A model generated the notes under the pieces. The model worked only from the letters and a program-made list of their open reading frames with translations, made no database searches and had not been told where the DNA came from. A stretch of DNA of 7,165 nucleotides from an uncultured Agitococcus sp. (GTDB lineage Bacteria; Pseudomonadota; Gammaproteobacteria; Pseudomonadales; Moraxellaceae), in the NCBI RefSeq assembly GCF_937920075.1, contig NZ_CALETI010000133.1:1-7165 (forward strand), read 5' to 3'. The translations under genes and the position numbers were made by a program. Below are positions 6,101 to 7,165 of this stretch, piece by piece. The first letter of the stretch is position 1, and every line of letters starts with the position of its first letter.

Positions 6101-6315
6101 AAACTTAAACGACTCTCAACTTCTAAAGGTGAATATCCTTGTGCTTCGGTATTAATTTGTACTTGCACATTGGTAATGTCAGGTACAGCATCAATGGGTA
6201 AACGCAAATAGTTATAAACGCCTAAAATGGCTAAGGCGATAAAGATTAATAATATCAACCAACGTTGCACTAATGAAAAATGGACTACGCGGTCAAATAA
6301 ACTCTTAGTGGTCAT
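3184..6315 (-). CDS. czcA: CzcA-type heavy-metal efflux RND pump (HME-RND)
   Basis: A full-length 1043-residue inner-membrane proton/metal antiporter of the CzcABC tripartite system, which exports divalent cations (Zn, Co, Cd). Membrane segments are visible at about 16-33, 346-362, 366-386, 396-416, 452-471, 477-505, 538-556, 878-896, 901-922, 929-951, 975-997 and 1005-1032, with two large periplasmic loops between TM1/2 and TM7/8. The TM4 motif 'DFGIIIDGSVVIVES' (403-417) carries D403, D409 and E416, matching the proton-relay D402/D408/E415 of Cupriavidus CzcA. 'ATDPMPPSVADNFVMLKPRSEWP' (617-639) is typical of CzcA, and the AxGxxxDAxxxxxEN motif of monovalent CusA pumps is absent. The final residue of the TM4 motif is Ser instead of the usual Asn. 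The start has AGGAG six bases upstream, and the first codons overlap the czcB stop by 11 bases, so the genes are translationally coupled. Confidence 0.95.
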   Translation of the reverse strand: MTTKSLFDRVVHFSLVQRWLILLIFIALAILGVYNYLRLPIDAVPDITNVQVQINTEAQGYSPLEVESRLSFPIENVLAGLPHLKQTRSLSRYGLSQVTVIFEDGTDIYFARQLVNERLQGVRNQLPTGITPELGPIATGLGEIFMYTVENKQDASKPLDPTELRIIQDWIVKPQLRQVQGVTEVNTIGGHVKQYVVAPKLHELQMRGLSIREVMQALSANNSNVGAAYIEKSGEQYLIRSPNQFTSLDEIGQIAVKTIDGQVIRLNDVATVNLGQELRTGAATKDAQEVVLGTVFMLIGENSRMVSMRVADKLNTIQQSLPDGVVAKPVYDRTHLVDATINTVKKNLLEGALLVIAVLFVFLGHLRAALITALVIPLAMLLTITGMVTNRVSANLMSLGALDFGIIIDGSVVIVESSLRKLVERQQQLGRVLTRSERFETVFDASKDARQALLFGQLIIMVVYLPLLTLTGVEGKMFIPMALTVVMALMAAMLLSVTFVPAAIAMVTTGHIQESDHRLMRYLRNSYQKILTEAFAKRWFVLGGVGSLLVFCVLLATRLGSEFIPSLDEGDVALHALRIPGTSLTQAIQMQYTLEAEIKKLPEVQTIFAKLGTAEIATDPMPPSVADNFVMLKPRSEWPNPNKTKAEVVADIQAVSQKVMGNNYEYTQPIQMRFNELISGVRSDVAVKVFGDDMAQLLETGEQIAHVLESIKGAADVKVEQVTGLPMLTLQPNKEAIARYGLTGAEVQTVITSLIAGEKVGDIFEGDKRFDLVVRLPEQLRQDIEALKKIPVPLANNNQATTPLAELVDFQLNTAPNQVSRENGKRRVVVTANVRGRDIGSFVSEAQQRINATITVPTGYWLGWGGTFEQLQSAQQRLMIVIPVTLLLILILLYASLGSLKDGLLVFTGVPLALTGGVIALALRDIPLSISAGVGFIALSGVAVLNGLVMLSAIRQLRHNGVDLLLAIQQGAISRLRPVLMTALVAALGFMPMAVNVGIGAEVQRPLATVVIGGIISATLLTLVVLPTLYYWLYQRVERHKKG

Positions 6316-6655
6316 GGCTTGCTCCTGATTTTCCTAATTCAGCTTTGAGCAAAAATGAATTGCCTGCACCATAGACCTGATTGGCTTGTAAACCATTCAA
6401 TACTTCAATATAGCCCTCAGAATGGCGACCTAATTCTAGCGGTCTGACTTCAAATTGTTCTCCCACACGAATAAAAACAACCTGCCAATCTCTAAAGGTT
6501 TGTACAGCATCTTCACGAATCGCCATTGGCACGGTTGTCATTTCCTTAATAATATTGACGTGAACTAATTGCCCTGCTTTCCATGATTGTGATGAGTTAT
6601 TAAAACGAATAAAAGCAGAACAAAAAGAATTGTCGGCAAGGTTTGCTAAGGCCAA
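6305..6655 (-). CDS. czcB: C-terminal fragment of CzcB-type periplasmic adaptor (5' end lost)
   Basis: The membrane fusion protein that would link CzcA to the outer-membrane channel CzcC. About 105-116 residues survive of a usual ~350-500. Visible are the end of the beta-barrel domain ('SQSWKAGQLVHVNI') and the membrane-proximal domain ('VPMAIREDAVQTFRDWQVVFIRVGEQFEVRPLELGR', 'VEVLNGL'-like 'IEVLNGLQ'). The tail 'NSFLLKAELGKSGASHDH' is characteristic of CzcB/CusB-like adaptors next to czcA. The TTG at 6655 is only the nearest nominal start. The frame continues without homology to a TGA at 6688-6686, so the barrel-sandwich and hairpin domains are absent. The break coincides with the start of unrelated AT-rich DNA coding on the other strand. 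As it stands the fragment cannot form a working adaptor. Confidence 0.85.
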   Translation of the reverse strand: MALANLADNSFCSAFIRFNNSSQSWKAGQLVHVNIIKEMTTVPMAIREDAVQTFRDWQVVFIRVGEQFEVRPLELGRHSEGYIEVLNGLQANQVYGAGNSFLLKAELGKSGASHDH

Positions 6656-7007
6656 AGTTGGAGATTTTGTTAGAATTGAAAATATTCATTTTATGTTTAA
6701 TTCAGAAAAAATCATTCCAGAATCATATGCAATTCTTGAAGAATTATACATGATTATGGTAGTAAATCCAAAACTGGTAATCAAAATAAACGGCAATATA
6801 TGTTGTAACCCAAATACCTCAGTAACAAAACTTTCTTTTAGAAGAGCTTTAAAAATTTTTACTTTTTTGAAAGATAGAGGAATTCAAGTTAATAGATTAG
6901 CATATCATGGTTTTGGAAGTGGAAATCCAATTTACCCAATTCCAGAAAAAAATGAAACTGAACGAATTGCAAATAGAAGAGTAGAAATCTTGATTGTAAA
7001 AAAATGA
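6630..7007 (+). CDS. OmpA-family C-terminal domain protein (5' end lost at junction)
   Basis: From about 6654 the frame encodes an OmpA-like peptidoglycan-associated domain: 'KVGDFVRIENIHFMFNSEKI' (the FxxxS/N-x-x-I/L start), 'ILEELYMIMVVNPKLVIKING', 'LSFRRALKIFTFLKDRGIQVNRLAYHGFG' and the terminal 'ERIANRRVEILI'. The Arg of 'LSxxRA' that contacts diaminopimelate is kept. The preceding 'GHTD' motif is replaced by 'GNIC', so the usual Asp is missing and binding may be weak or lost. The nominal TTG at 6630 and the first ~8 codons are antisense czcB sequence, so the true N-terminal part (in Bacteroidota usually a signal peptide plus repeats) is missing. The style and low G+C suggest Bacteroidota. 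The stop overlaps the next gene's ATG (ATGA). Confidence 0.8.
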   Translation: MSARFAKAKVGDFVRIENIHFMFNSEKIIPESYAILEELYMIMVVNPKLVIKINGNICCNPNTSVTKLSFRRALKIFTFLKDRGIQVNRLAYHGFGSGNPIYPIPEKNETERIANRRVEILIVKK

Positions 7008-7165
7008 AAAGACTAACCGTCATCTTTTTTTTATTTTTAATAACGAATTGTTTTGCTCAAAAACAATTTGAAGTTTTCTTTGACTTTAACATCGATTACC
7101 CTAATCAACAGTCAATAGAAAAGTTAAACACTTGGATTGAAAAGAATAAGAAGGCAAGAATTTTA
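7004..7165 (+). CDS. OmpA-like secreted protein, N-terminus only (runs off window)
   Basis: Fifty-four codons from the ATG at 7004, sharing ATGA with the previous stop, so translation is probably coupled. A signal peptide is clear: 'MKRLTVIFFLFLITNCFA' followed by 'QKQ'. The '-CFAQ-' ending is common in Flavobacteriia; Cys16 could alternatively be lipid-modified, but the lipobox is poor. The mature start 'FEVFFDFNIDYPNQQSIEKLNTWIEKNKKARIL' resembles the opening strand and helix of another OmpA-like domain (F-F-D-F-N...). With the previous gene it forms a tandem of OmpA-type proteins. The rest lies beyond the right edge. Confidence 0.75.
   Translation, partial: MKRLTVIFFLFLITNCFAQKQFEVFFDFNIDYPNQQSIEKLNTWIEKNKKARIL

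Noticed and set aside
1..7165. A wholly new defence or metabolic system
   Set aside because: Every well-supported gene belongs to a recognised family or is a single secreted unknown; no multi-gene set of unknowns with shared regulation is present.

Overview
The window looks like the replication and maintenance region of a plasmid, or an integrated plasmid, from a low-GC gammaproteobacterium. It carries a heavy-metal efflux locus, and its right end does not seem to belong to the same genome. The gammaproteobacterial assignment rests on the YefM/YoeB and CzcA protein sequences and is an inference; no 16S or other taxonomic marker is present. The last ~510 bases are much more AT-rich and encode OmpA-domain proteins with a Bacteroidota (Flavobacteriia-like) signal peptide style.

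Layout. Positions 1-850 (minus): a Rep_3/RepB plasmid replication initiator, cut by the left edge. Positions 874-1118: a theta-type iteron origin. It has an inverted pair of iteron half-sites over the rep promoter, four 22-bp direct iterons, an AT-rich block with three perfect 10-bp repeats, and a 24-bp GC-rich perfect palindrome. Positions 1119-1690: no convincing gene, but several hairpins, a possible oriT-like element, short C6/G6 tracts and a plus-strand intrinsic terminator. Positions 1695-2438 (plus): a complete YefM-YoeB toxin-antitoxin operon with promoter, operator, structured leader and terminator. Positions 2430-3112 (minus): a secreted hypothetical protein preceded by a small hydrophilic ORF that has lost its N-terminus. 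Positions 3081-3183 (plus): the last 26 codons and terminal hairpin of an IS200/IS605-type tnpB. Positions 3184-6655 (minus): a complete czcA and the C-terminal third or less of czcB. Positions 6630-7165 (plus): the C-terminal part of an OmpA-family protein, followed with an ATGA overlap by the start of a second OmpA-like protein.

How it works together. RepB would bind the iterons to start replication and the inverted half-sites to repress its own promoter. YefM-YoeB would stabilise the replicon by post-segregational killing. CzcBA would be accessory cargo exporting Zn/Co/Cd. The tnpB scar and the broken genes on either side of it record insertion and deletion. At about 6640-6656 two genes of unlike composition, on opposite strands, are both broken at the same point. 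This is either a recent recombination or, more likely, a chimeric assembly join, and the right-hand part should be treated with caution.

I found no complete unknown system. The parts least explained by known families are the 1140-1690 non-coding stretch and the structured leader in front of the antitoxin.
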